DNA from: JBGSMB01 sp041740375 | GTDB taxonomy: Bacteria > Patescibacteriota > Saccharimonadia > Saccharimonadales > JAGQMS01 | Length of the DNA stretch: 11,844 nt | Reading direction: 5' to 3' | NCBI GenBank assembly: GCA_041740375.1 | Contig: JBGSMB010000051.1 | Location: 1 to 11,844, forward strand | In this document: piece by piece, positions 6,998 through 11,844 of the stretch | How positions within the stretch are numbered: position 1 is the first letter of the stretch | How the letters are laid out: each line of letters begins with the position of its first letter | Position numbers and translations under genes: made by a program | Notes under the pieces: model-generated | The model's database searches: none | Seen by the model: only the letters and a program-made list of their open reading frames with translations | Told to the model about the DNA's origin: nothing

Positions 6998-7142
6998 AGC
7001 CAATGAGAGGACTTGAACCTCCGACCTCACCATTTTCAGTGGTGTGCTCTCTGAAGTGCGCTCGTGGAACTCCAAGGAGATCCTAGCAGCGTGCCCGCTG
7101 GTATTTTTCGAGTTACTTCAATTCCATCTGAGCTACATTGGC
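6998..7142 (-). tRNA. tRNA-Phe(GAA)-like domain with a large D-loop insertion
   Basis: The acceptor stem is a perfect 7 bp (GCCAATG with CATTGGC), positions 8-9 are TA, and the D-stem is GCTC/GAGC. The anticodon stem CACCA/TGGTG holds loop CTGAAAA with anticodon GAA (7037-7035) and proper U33 and A37. The T-arm GGAGG-TTCAAGT-CCTCT is canonical. The D-loop, however, spans 7129-7050, 80 nt instead of 8-11. After the usual AGATGG it carries about 70 nt folding on TGAAGT/ACTTCA, CTCG/CGAG and a CAGCG-GGCA-CGCTG hairpin (7087-7100). The discriminator is U rather than the A expected for tRNA-Phe, and no CCA is encoded. It is either a tRNA gene with an unusual insertion or a tRNA-derived domain of the large RNA. 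No group I intron core is seen. Confidence 0.55.
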
Positions 7143-7143
7143 A

Positions 7144-7222
7144 TGGAAGACATGACGGGAGTTGAACCCGTGACCTTCTGCATGGCTTGCAGACGCTCTT
7201 CTCTTCACTGAGCTACATGTCC
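7144..7222 (-). tRNA. tRNA-Gly(GCC)-like domain with abnormal anticodon loop, CCA present
   Basis: Normal length (76 nt to the discriminator). The acceptor GGACATG/CATGTCT has one terminal G-U. It also has TA at 8-9, D-stem GCTC/GAGC, a perfect anticodon stem TCTGC/GCAGA, T-arm ACGGG-TTCAACT-CCCGT, discriminator U and CCA (7146-7144). U73 and the central GCC triplet of loop AAGCCAT suggest glycine. Two conserved features are missing: position 33 is A, not U, and the D-loop AGTGAAGAGAA lacks the GG that contacts the T-loop. It could be a decayed tRNA, a tRNA for a non-ribosomal role (as some tRNA-Gly species have), or a tRNA mimic. It lies one base from each neighbouring domain. Confidence 0.5.
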
Positions 7223-7223
7223 G

Positions 7224-7358
7224 TCGGGGTGGATGGAGTCGAACCACCAACCTCTCGCCCCAAGGGCGAGCGCTCTACTAAAAGTATCGTGACAGCTTTC
7301 GCCAATTTCACATTATCTGCAGTTACGCTAGTTTTTATACTTTTTGAGCTACACCCCG
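7224..7358 (-). tRNA. tRNA-Pro-like domain with large D-loop insertion
   Basis: The acceptor CGGGGTG/CACCCCG is perfect with C1-G72 and A73, as in bacterial tRNA-Pro. TA at 8-9, D-stem GCTC/GAGC and T-arm GGTGG-TTCGACT-CCATC are present. The D-loop is 70 nt (7345-7276): it lacks the normal GG and is closed by a perfect 8-bp stem AAAAGTAT/ATACTTTT (7344-7337 with 7287-7280), within which a GGC-GAAA-GCT hairpin sits. The anticodon hairpin CTCGC/GCGAG has loop CCTTGGG: position 33 is C and the triplet at 34-36 reads TTG. The proline triplet TGG is shifted one base 3'. Decoding ability is therefore doubtful, and identity as proline rests on the acceptor end. Confidence 0.45.
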
Positions 7359-7362
7359 GGGT

Positions 7363-7490
7363 TGCCTGGTACGGCGTCGTCGCATCGTTCACACGGAGTC
7401 CTCCTGAGGAAGGTTATGTGTTGCCGGCCGTTAGGCCGGACGATTGCTTAATGCTCAAGCGCGGAGCTAGACTTACATCCATACCAGGCA
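7363..7490 (-). ncRNA. Structured element B (diverged copy of element C)
   Basis: Closed by a perfect 9-bp inverted repeat (TGCCTGGTA 7363-7371 with TACCAGGCA 7482-7490). It shares GTAAGTCTAGC (7466-7476) after the 5' arm and AACGAT...GACGACG (7375-7389) before the 3' arm with element C. A perfect 6-bp GC hairpin (CCGGCC-TAAC-GGCCGG, 7424-7439) lies in the middle, followed by a region pairing CACA with TGTG. It is one base from the class-II-like domain and four bases from the Pro-like domain. Confidence 0.55.
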
Positions 7491-7491
7491 G

Positions 7492-7678
7492 TGGAGAGGA
7501 CAGGATTCGAACCTGCGAGGCAGGGGGCACATCTAGCCCCTGTCAATACCCATACAGCGACAGCTACGCTTTGAAAGCACCGAAGCGCCCAAACTGTTCG
7601 TTTGCCTTGCTACATAGAGATTCAAGCCACTCTGTTGTTCGCACCAACAAAGTCCATTAGCCACTCTGGCACCTCCCC
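7492..7678 (-). tRNA. Class-II-like tRNA-like domain expanded to 187 nt
   Basis: The ends are clearly tRNA-like: acceptor GGGGAGG/CCTCTCC (7 bp with a G3-U70 wobble), TG at 8-9, CCAGAGTGGCTAATGG resembling a Ser/Leu/Tyr D-arm, a canonical T-arm GCAGG-TTCGAAT-CCTGT, and A73 without CCA. Between them are about 130 nt instead of a normal anticodon and variable arm. This includes an 8-bp hairpin CTTTGTTG/CAACAGAG with loop GTGCGAA, a GCGC-UUCG-GUGC hairpin (7577-7588), and two hairpins with related seven-base loops TAGCTGT and TAGATGT. The last, GGGGC-TAGATGT-GCCCC, sits where an anticodon arm would be but has A at position 33. The GTGCGAA loop looks more like a real anticodon loop (GCG). I cannot assign an amino acid. 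Confidence 0.4.
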
Positions 7679-7702
7679 TGTTTTCGAAAGCCTACTTACG
7701 AG

Positions 7703-7756
7703 ATAGGCGGTCGCGCCCACAATGTCAGTTACTACATTATGAGAGTCACCGCCTAT
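7703..7756 (-). ncRNA. Hairpin A, first closed domain of the large RNA
   Basis: A perfect 9-bp inverted repeat (ATAGGCGGT 7703-7711 with ACCGCCTAT 7748-7756) encloses a second stem AATGT/ACATT (7721-7738). It contains GTGGGCGCG (7712-7720), which also occurs in element C (6912-6920). It lies 24 bases 5' of the class-II-like domain, the widest gap in the chain up to element C. Confidence 0.5.
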
Positions 7757-7795
7757 ATCTTTTAAGTTTCTAGAAAAAGGAGAGAATATATTATT

Positions 7796-7810
7796 GTTAT
7801 CAACACCTGT
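7796..7810 (-). repeat. 5' strand of the 15-bp long-range inverted repeat
   Basis: GTTATCAACACCTGT on the + strand, the exact reverse complement of 6600-6614. On the - strand it begins about 65 bases after the predicted start of transcription and 39 bases before hairpin A. Confidence 0.75.
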
Positions 7811-7881
7811 TAAAGTTCACTTCGGAAGTATATGTACCTCAACAAAGTAGCCCTACTCTACAACAACCACCCCCTTCGGTC

Positions 7882-7908
7882 AATATAATAAAGAATAGTC
7901 CCCGTCAA
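7882..7908 (-). promoter_or_regulatory. Predicted promoter of the large RNA
   Basis: On the - strand TTGACG (7903-7908) matches the -35 consensus at five of six bases, and TATATT (7882-7887) matches the -10 at five of six, with a short 15-bp spacer. TATTGA (7880-7885) is a poorer -10 at the ideal 17 bp. The start would be near 7875. It is divergent from TATAAT at 7950. Confidence 0.5.
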
Positions 7909-7949
7909 AAAGCATGTTTAAAAATTATTCCGTAAATCTTTGAACTGAA

Positions 7950-7955
7950 TATAAT
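7950..7955 (+). promoter_or_regulatory. -10 box of the divergent small structured RNA
   Basis: Perfect TATAAT on the + strand. It is followed at the right distance by GGG (7960-7962), where the structured region begins. No good -35 is seen, so the promoter may need an activator or be weak. Confidence 0.4.
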
Positions 7956-7960
7956 GCGTG

Positions 7961-8126
7961 GGCTTCCCGGCTTCATACTTGAGTGCAGTGTGCGGAAGCA
8001 CCGAGAATCGGAACGAATCGTACCTTAGTACGATGAGCGAGTATCGCAGGTGATGACAAAGCAATGCACTAAGAGCAATCCAGTGTTTCTAGCTACGCTA
8101 GAAAGCAGGGATTGCAATATGAAGGC
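7961..8126 (+). ncRNA. Candidate multi-stem structured RNA, about 165 nt, probably + strand
   Basis: It fills most of the gap between the DUF2207 stop (8133) and the large RNA promoter. Ends pair (CTTCATA 7971-7977 with TATGAAG 8118-8124), as do AGTGCA (7982-7987) and TGCACT (8065-8070). Local hairpins are GTGC-GGAA-GCAC (7990-8001, a GNRA loop only on the + strand), CGA-GAA-TCG (8002-8010), ATCGTAC-CTTA-GTACGAT (8017-8034), and GCAATCC/GGATTGC enclosing TTTCTAGC-TAC-GCTAGAAA (8075-8115). TATAAT precedes it at the right distance. No T-run terminator follows, so the 3' end and even the strand stay uncertain; the alternative is a structured 3' UTR of the DUF2207 transcript. It matches no RNA family I recognise. 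Confidence 0.5.
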
Positions 8127-8132
8127 GAGAAA

Positions 8133-9884
8133 CTACCAGCCGCCGCCTCCTCCGCCTCCACCTCCACCACCCGCACCACCGCCGCCACCAGAACCGGGCG
8201 ATGTAAATGAAGACGACATTGCGTTAGTACTTCCATTGATGGTTGATAACAAAACCCCGGAATTAAATGCAGCGACGTTACCTGAATACCAAGTTGGTGG
8301 TTCGGTAAATAATGCCTCAAACTCTTTAGCCCAAGTTTTTTCTAGTCCAAAAATAATTGCATACGGTAGCAATGTTTCAAATAGCTGAATAGTTTTATCT
8401 GGTAGCGGAGCATTTAACTCTCCTCCCGCAGACTGAAGAAGAGCTATCCGGTCTTTTTCGGCAGTTTTTATGTACAGCTCAAGACCATCCATGTGATCTT
8501 TGAGCTCCACTCCACTAATTGATCTTTTCTTTAGATTCTCGTACATGACACCAATAAAGATTAGTAGCGCAACTCCGATCAGAAAAGGAATGCCGGTAAC
8601 GAGCAAATCGTCATCAATTATGATAAATGAGACTACGGCAAGAATAACGGCAGAAAAAGTCTGAGGCAACAATGACATTTTCTTGTCTTTAGGTGACTTT
8701 TCGAAATAATTAAGTTGTTTGGCTTCTGTATCTACTAAAGTTGTTAGTGCTTCTAGCGAGCTATAGAGTTCTTTTGAATTACTCTTTAGTTCAAATACTT
8801 CGCCGACTGTTTTTGAGGGAAAAACAAAATATAAAAGATTTGCTTCAGGAATAGTTAAGTCAACGCTTATTTTGACGAGTTGCAGTGAGTAGTTTTTCTT
8901 TTTACGAATTATTCCGCCTTTTTCTGACTCAACAATCTTTATGTAGCCCCTTATAGCAAGGTCAATTAGAGTTGCGGTAATTATCTTTGGCGACAATGAT
9001 TGTTCATAAACATAACCCGCAACCAGTACCGAAACGCGTTTGGGACGTTCAAAAGATGGAGCAGTAATCTTCTTCTCAGGATGGTCTTTTCCGTGTTGCC
9101 TCCAAACTCTATAGACACTTAGAGCGATGAGTAATTGAAGAATAGTGATGCAGAGCCCAAATAAGTACTTACCGCTCTTTTGCAACAGAGTCGGCTCTGA
9201 AAAGTACCCTTTTTCAAAAGCACCAGCAAAAGTAAGTGTTTGATTCGGGCCAAGTGGTTGAGTGGTCTTAATATTCAGAGCAGAGCTACCCACGCCATTA
9301 CTCGGAGGGATAAATTCGCAGTTTGAATCGTTACTTCCAAAAGTTCCTGTATAGCAACTAGGAACCGGAGAAGCGAGAAACGGTTGATCTTCGGGAGGGG
9401 TTATTTTAGCGGTAACATTTTCAAAGGTCTGCAACCACTGATCACCATTCACATCCCAATAAAGTTCATCAAACTCATCATAAAAACTGATCACATTGTC
9501 TACGCGGTAAGTAATATCGTAGGTGTGTTCACCAGTGATAAAAACATCTTTGTCACCAATACGTATAACTAGGTTTCCAGAATCACTTTCTAGATTAAAT
9601 TTCTCGACTTCATCGTCTCTATTCACGCTTATAACCTTGATGTTCAGATCATTGCCTTTGTAGGTTTTTGGGAGAGTGCGGAGTATCCCTCTGTTCTGAT
9701 CAGTGAAAACCACCGTCATCTCTTCGGTGACGTACAGTCTACCCTGAGGATCTTCTCGCGTTAGGCGGTAGGAGGCGTCGAAATTCGTAAAAGTAAAGTC
9801 TTGAACATCCGCTTTAGCCGATCCGCCATTGAGTAGAAAGGCGAATAATAGACCCGTGAGTACTAAACCCGCACGGCGCCACAT
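8133..9884 (-). CDS. DUF2207 family membrane protein with polyglycine tail
   Basis: 583 residues. A signal peptide (1-25, ending GSAKA) is followed by an extracytoplasmic beta-rich DUF2207 domain (about 26-235, from DVQDFTFTNFDASYRL to GAFEKGYF). Next come a transmembrane helix (about 240-262), a cytoplasmic part, a hairpin of two helices (about 407-448), a conserved block HMDGLELYIKTAEKDR (464-479), LLPYAIIFGLEKTWAKEFE, and PPTWYS. The protein ends in a run of 18 Gly within 19 residues (565-582, one Ala) capped by Trp, a tail common in this family. The function of the family is not established; a surface or envelope role is likely. The ATG at 9884 overlaps the 3' end of pheT by 22 bp, so translation is probably coupled. 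GGAAAAAAC precedes the start. Confidence 0.88.
   Translation of the reverse strand: MWRRAGLVLTGLLFAFLLNGGSAKADVQDFTFTNFDASYRLTREDPQGRLYVTEEMTVVFTDQNRGILRTLPKTYKGNDLNIKVISVNRDDEVEKFNLESDSGNLVIRIGDKDVFITGEHTYDITYRVDNVISFYDEFDELYWDVNGDQWLQTFENVTAKITPPEDQPFLASPVPSCYTGTFGSNDSNCEFIPPSNGVGSSALNIKTTQPLGPNQTLTFAGAFEKGYFSEPTLLQKSGKYLFGLCITILQLLIALSVYRVWRQHGKDHPEKKITAPSFERPKRVSVLVAGYVYEQSLSPKIITATLIDLAIRGYIKIVESEKGGIIRKKKNYSLQLVKISVDLTIPEANLLYFVFPSKTVGEVFELKSNSKELYSSLEALTTLVDTEAKQLNYFEKSPKDKKMSLLPQTFSAVILAVVSFIIIDDDLLVTGIPFLIGVALLIFIGVMYENLKKRSISGVELKDHMDGLELYIKTAEKDRIALLQSAGGELNAPLPDKTIQLFETLLPYAIIFGLEKTWAKEFEALFTEPPTWYSGNVAAFNSGVLLSTINGSTNAMSSSFTSPGSGGGGGAGGGGGGGGGGGW
8139..8195. repeat. Low-complexity CCN/NGG tract coding the polyglycine tail
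   Basis: The + strand shows nearly continuous CCN triplets, which are GGN glycine codons on the - strand with mixed third bases (GGC, GGA, GGT). The mixed codons argue for selection on the peptide rather than simple microsatellite expansion. The proline-rich + strand frame across it is only the antisense of this tract. Confidence 0.8.
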
Positions 9885-11844
9885 GTTTTTTCCAGTTCAT
9901 TGCTCATTCTTTCGAGCATAGAATTCACTTCTTCAGTTGTCAGGGTCTTGTCAAAATGGTTTAGCCAGACGCGGAAAGTCAGTCGTAACTTACCTTTTTC
10001 AGTCTTAAAAATGTCGCGCGGCCAAACGGTGGAGCGATAGCCATGCTCAACCTCTTCTTGCCGTAAGCGCTCGGTGATTGCATTAAATACTGTTTGGTAC
10101 GGGGTCTCTTTGCCAACTTCAAAAGTTATATCCTGCTGAGTTTTAGGTTTTGAAGGAAGCGAAATATATTCTATTGGTTTTAAAAGCTTGTCCATAAGGG
10201 ATATATCTAGCTCAAAGCCGGCAGTGAATTCGGGTAATTTTAAGCTGTCTCTTACCGACTTCTTAAATTCACCGACTATCCCAAAGATCTCATCATTTAT
10301 CTTAACTACCGCACTACGACCAATCTGATAGGGTGAGGTAATTGGATAGTCATTTGTCTCATTGGGTGAGTAGGTTGCTTGTCCGTTTAAGAGAACGTCA
10401 AGATATTTTTTTGCCTGGTAGTAAGGAGAGCCGCTATATTTTCTTGCAGCAGTTTTTTTATCTGCACTAACAACCAACGCAACACGCTCAAACTCACCAG
10501 GTAATCCGTCTTCATCAATATGCTTTAGAACATGCGCTTTGCCTATTTCAAACAGAACGAACTCATTGTCATCATTTCGAACGATATCACTTCGAATATT
10601 GCCATTTACTTTATCTAAAATACTCGGCACTAAACACGTCCTGTAATATTGCAGATCAGGGCTAATAGCATTCCTAATGTGTATTGCCCATTCTTCCGGA
10701 TCAGTGCCAGTTTTTTTCATGAGATCACCATGTACAAAGCTATAGCTGAGTACTTCGTTGGCGCCTGCTGCTTTTAGCGACTCGCGAATTGATTGCTTCA
10801 CATCAAGTAAGTGGTTTCTTGGAACAGGCTTTGAAACACGGGACGGCAAGGCAATGGGTAGCTTATCAAAGCCATATAGTCTGCCCACCTCTTCAACAAT
10901 ATCTTCAGGGAGCTCAATATCCATACGCCATTCCGGCGTCACAATGGAAACCGCGTCATTATCCTCATTTACTACAAATTCTACTTTTCTTAAAAGCTCT
11001 GCGATCTCATTAGTAGTTAACGATGATCCAAGACGATCATTGATAAAAGAAGTACTGATTGATAGTGGTTTGCGATTCGCAATAGCACCATAGTATGGCG
11101 AGTCTTTAAAGTCGACTCCTAGGCCAACCTTTGCGCTAGCTCCATCTATGATTTCGTTTAAAATCTTTGCAAGAACAATCTCATTTTGGAATGGACTCTG
11201 TCCTTTTGTATAGCGAGTTACCGCATCAGTAAACAGGCCGTGTCGCATGCTCATTCTGCGTACTGCGTACATATCAAAAGTCGCACACTCTACAATGATA
11301 TTTTTAGTCGTCGCATCAACTTCTGTTTCCGAGCCACCCATCACCCCGGCTAGCGCTACCGGCTGACGATCAGTAGCAATAACGATATCGTCTTCTGTAA
11401 GTTCGATTGTCTTTCCATTTAATAAAGCAATGGTTTCTCCAGACTTTGCCATGCGAGGAAATATGGTTGGCTCACCATTTGATAATGCTTTGATTTTGTC
11501 GTAATCAAACGCATGTGTAGGTTGGCCGGTAAGCTGCATGTAGTAATTTGATATATCTACAATACTATTTATCGACTTGACTCCGATTTTCGAGAGATCT
11601 GCTTGTCGCTTTATTGAACTCCTTCCGACACTCACCCCTTCAATAACTTGCGCCATAAACCGAGGTACTAACTCAGGAATTTCATTTTTAGATGTAAGCG
11701 GTAATGAGCTAATAGCTTCAGGATATTGTGCCTCGAGATACCAATCAGGGCTCTTAAATGTTTGTCCCGATATACCAGCAAGTTCGCGTGCAACACCTAA
11801 TGACCCAAAGCAGTCTGGTCTGTGCGTAAACATCTTGTTCTCAA
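9863..11844 (-). CDS. pheT: Phenylalanyl-tRNA synthetase beta subunit, N-terminus beyond the window
   Basis: The beta chain of the heterotetrameric enzyme that charges tRNA-Phe. About 660 of roughly 800 residues are present; the frame stays open to the right edge, so the first ATG here (11833) is internal. It corresponds to the family's NRPDCLS motif, here HRPDCFGSLGVARELA. In order it shows the B3/B4 editing domain (SIVDISNYYMQLTGQPTHAFD, LAGVMGGSETEV), the B5 domain (LSISTSFINDRLGSSLTTNE), a core domain resembling the alpha subunit (VEEVGRLYGFDKLP, then EVLSYSFV), and a C-terminal anticodon-binding FDX-ACB domain (TQQDITFEVGKETPYQTVFN to ELEKTCGAVRV). It ends in TAG overlapping the DUF2207 start by 22 bp. 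pheS probably lies upstream outside the window. Confidence 0.95.
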   Translation of the reverse strand, partial: ENKMFTHRPDCFGSLGVARELAGISGQTFKSPDWYLEAQYPEAISSLPLTSKNEIPELVPRFMAQVIEGVSVGRSSIKRQADLSKIGVKSINSIVDISNYYMQLTGQPTHAFDYDKIKALSNGEPTIFPRMAKSGETIALLNGKTIELTEDDIVIATDRQPVALAGVMGGSETEVDATTKNIIVECATFDMYAVRRMSMRHGLFTDAVTRYTKGQSPFQNEIVLAKILNEIIDGASAKVGLGVDFKDSPYYGAIANRKPLSISTSFINDRLGSSLTTNEIAELLRKVEFVVNEDNDAVSIVTPEWRMDIELPEDIVEEVGRLYGFDKLPIALPSRVSKPVPRNHLLDVKQSIRESLKAAGANEVLSYSFVHGDLMKKTGTDPEEWAIHIRNAISPDLQYYRTCLVPSILDKVNGNIRSDIVRNDDNEFVLFEIGKAHVLKHIDEDGLPGEFERVALVVSADKKTAARKYSGSPYYQAKKYLDVLLNGQATYSPNETNDYPITSPYQIGRSAVVKINDEIFGIVGEFKKSVRDSLKLPEFTAGFELDISLMDKLLKPIEYISLPSKPKTQQDITFEVGKETPYQTVFNAITERLRQEEVEHGYRSTVWPRDIFKTEKGKLRLTFRVWLNHFDKTLTTEEVNSMLERMSNELEKTCGAVRV

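Larger units (their letters stand above)
6429..7875 (-). ncRNA. Candidate giant structured RNA of about 1.45 kb containing tRNA-like domains
   Basis: This stretch has no long credible reading frame but is full of RNA helices. A promoter-like site (7882-7908) precedes it and a terminator (6429-6453) ends it. A perfect 15-bp inverted repeat (7796-7810 with 6600-6614) can close the body. From 5' to 3' on the - strand the body holds hairpin A, a 187-nt class-II-like tRNA-like domain, element B, Pro-like, Gly-like and Phe-like tRNA-like domains, element C, a segment with a short open frame, and a GUAA hairpin; a strong hairpin follows the closing helix. From the first tRNA-like domain to element C the gaps are 1-4 nt. 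GNRA loops (GUAA 6635-6638, GCGA 6773-6776, GAAA in the Pro-like insert) and a UUCG loop (7581-7584) read correctly only on this strand. It does not look like 16S/23S, RNase P, tmRNA or SRP RNA. The alternative is a processed polycistronic tRNA transcript. Confidence 0.6.

Noticed and set aside
6727..7016. Two overlapping + strand frames of 82 and 95 codons
   Set aside because: They overlap each other in different frames, lie antisense to element C and the zinc-ribbon frame, and show no recognisable domain or ribosome-binding site.
7187..7660. 157-codon + strand open frame across the tRNA-like region
   Set aside because: It runs antisense through the acceptor, T-arm and insertion stems of several tRNA-like domains, has no ribosome-binding site, and reads as arbitrary low-conservation sequence.
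6998..7678. Group I or group II introns, or archaeal-type introns, in the tRNA-like genes
   Set aside because: The insertions are only about 60-70 nt (about 130 nt of extra sequence in the class-II-like domain), lie mainly in the D-loop, and show no P7/P3-P8 core, domain V or bulge-helix-bulge at an anticodon junction.
6600..7810. DnaA boxes: TTATCAACA occurs in both arms of the inverted repeat
   Set aside because: Each differs from TTATCCACA by one base, there are only two, 1.2 kb apart, and no dnaA/dnaN genes or AT-rich unwinding region are present.
8050..8388. Proline-rich + strand frame
   Set aside because: It is the antisense of the DUF2207 polyglycine tail; the - strand protein has clear family features throughout.

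Overview
The window looks like a chromosomal segment of a reduced-genome bacterium, most likely a Patescibacteria/CPR lineage such as Saccharibacteria (TM7). This is inference from gene content: short housekeeping genes, few accessory genes, and a DUF2207 membrane protein with a C-terminal glycine run. The code appears standard, because TGA is the natural stop of the glutaredoxin gene; that argues against the UGA=Gly lineages (Gracilibacteria, Absconditabacteria). No rRNA, CRISPR array or insertion sequence is visible.

Layout. Positions 112-6366 hold inorganic pyrophosphatase (-), a glycerophosphodiester phosphodiesterase (+), an anchored fasciclin-domain protein (-), a translationally coupled glutaredoxin-like/thioredoxin-reductase pair (-), an anchored FKBP-type prolyl isomerase (-), an ABC exporter half-transporter (-) and ribosomal protein L25/Ctc (-). 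At the right end, pheT (-, truncated by the window edge) overlaps a DUF2207 membrane-protein gene (-).

Between L25 and DUF2207 lie 1.77 kb with no ordinary gene, and this is the striking part. On the - strand a promoter-like site (7882-7908) and an intrinsic terminator (6429-6453) bracket about 1.45 kb of RNA-like sequence. A perfect 15-bp inverted repeat (7796-7810 with 6600-6614) could close it as one large domain. Inside is a near-continuous chain of closed helices: hairpin A, a class-II-like tRNA-like domain, element B, Pro-like, Gly-like and Phe-like tRNA-like domains, and element C. From the first tRNA-like domain on, neighbours are separated by only 1-4 nt. The tRNA-like domains keep the 7-bp acceptor stem, U8 and T-arm, but two carry roughly 60-70-nt structured insertions in the D-loop, one is expanded to 187 nt, and three have anticodon loops without U33. 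Elements B and C are diverged copies of one another. Several hairpins have GNRA or UUCG tetraloops on this strand. A short open frame for a possible CHCC zinc-ribbon protein lies near the 3' end.

A second structured region (7961-8126) lies next to it, apparently on the + strand, behind a perfect TATAAT. I read the whole as a candidate undescribed giant structured RNA (or an aberrant tRNA-array transcript) with a smaller divergent RNA. The folding was done by eye; covariation and expression data would decide it.
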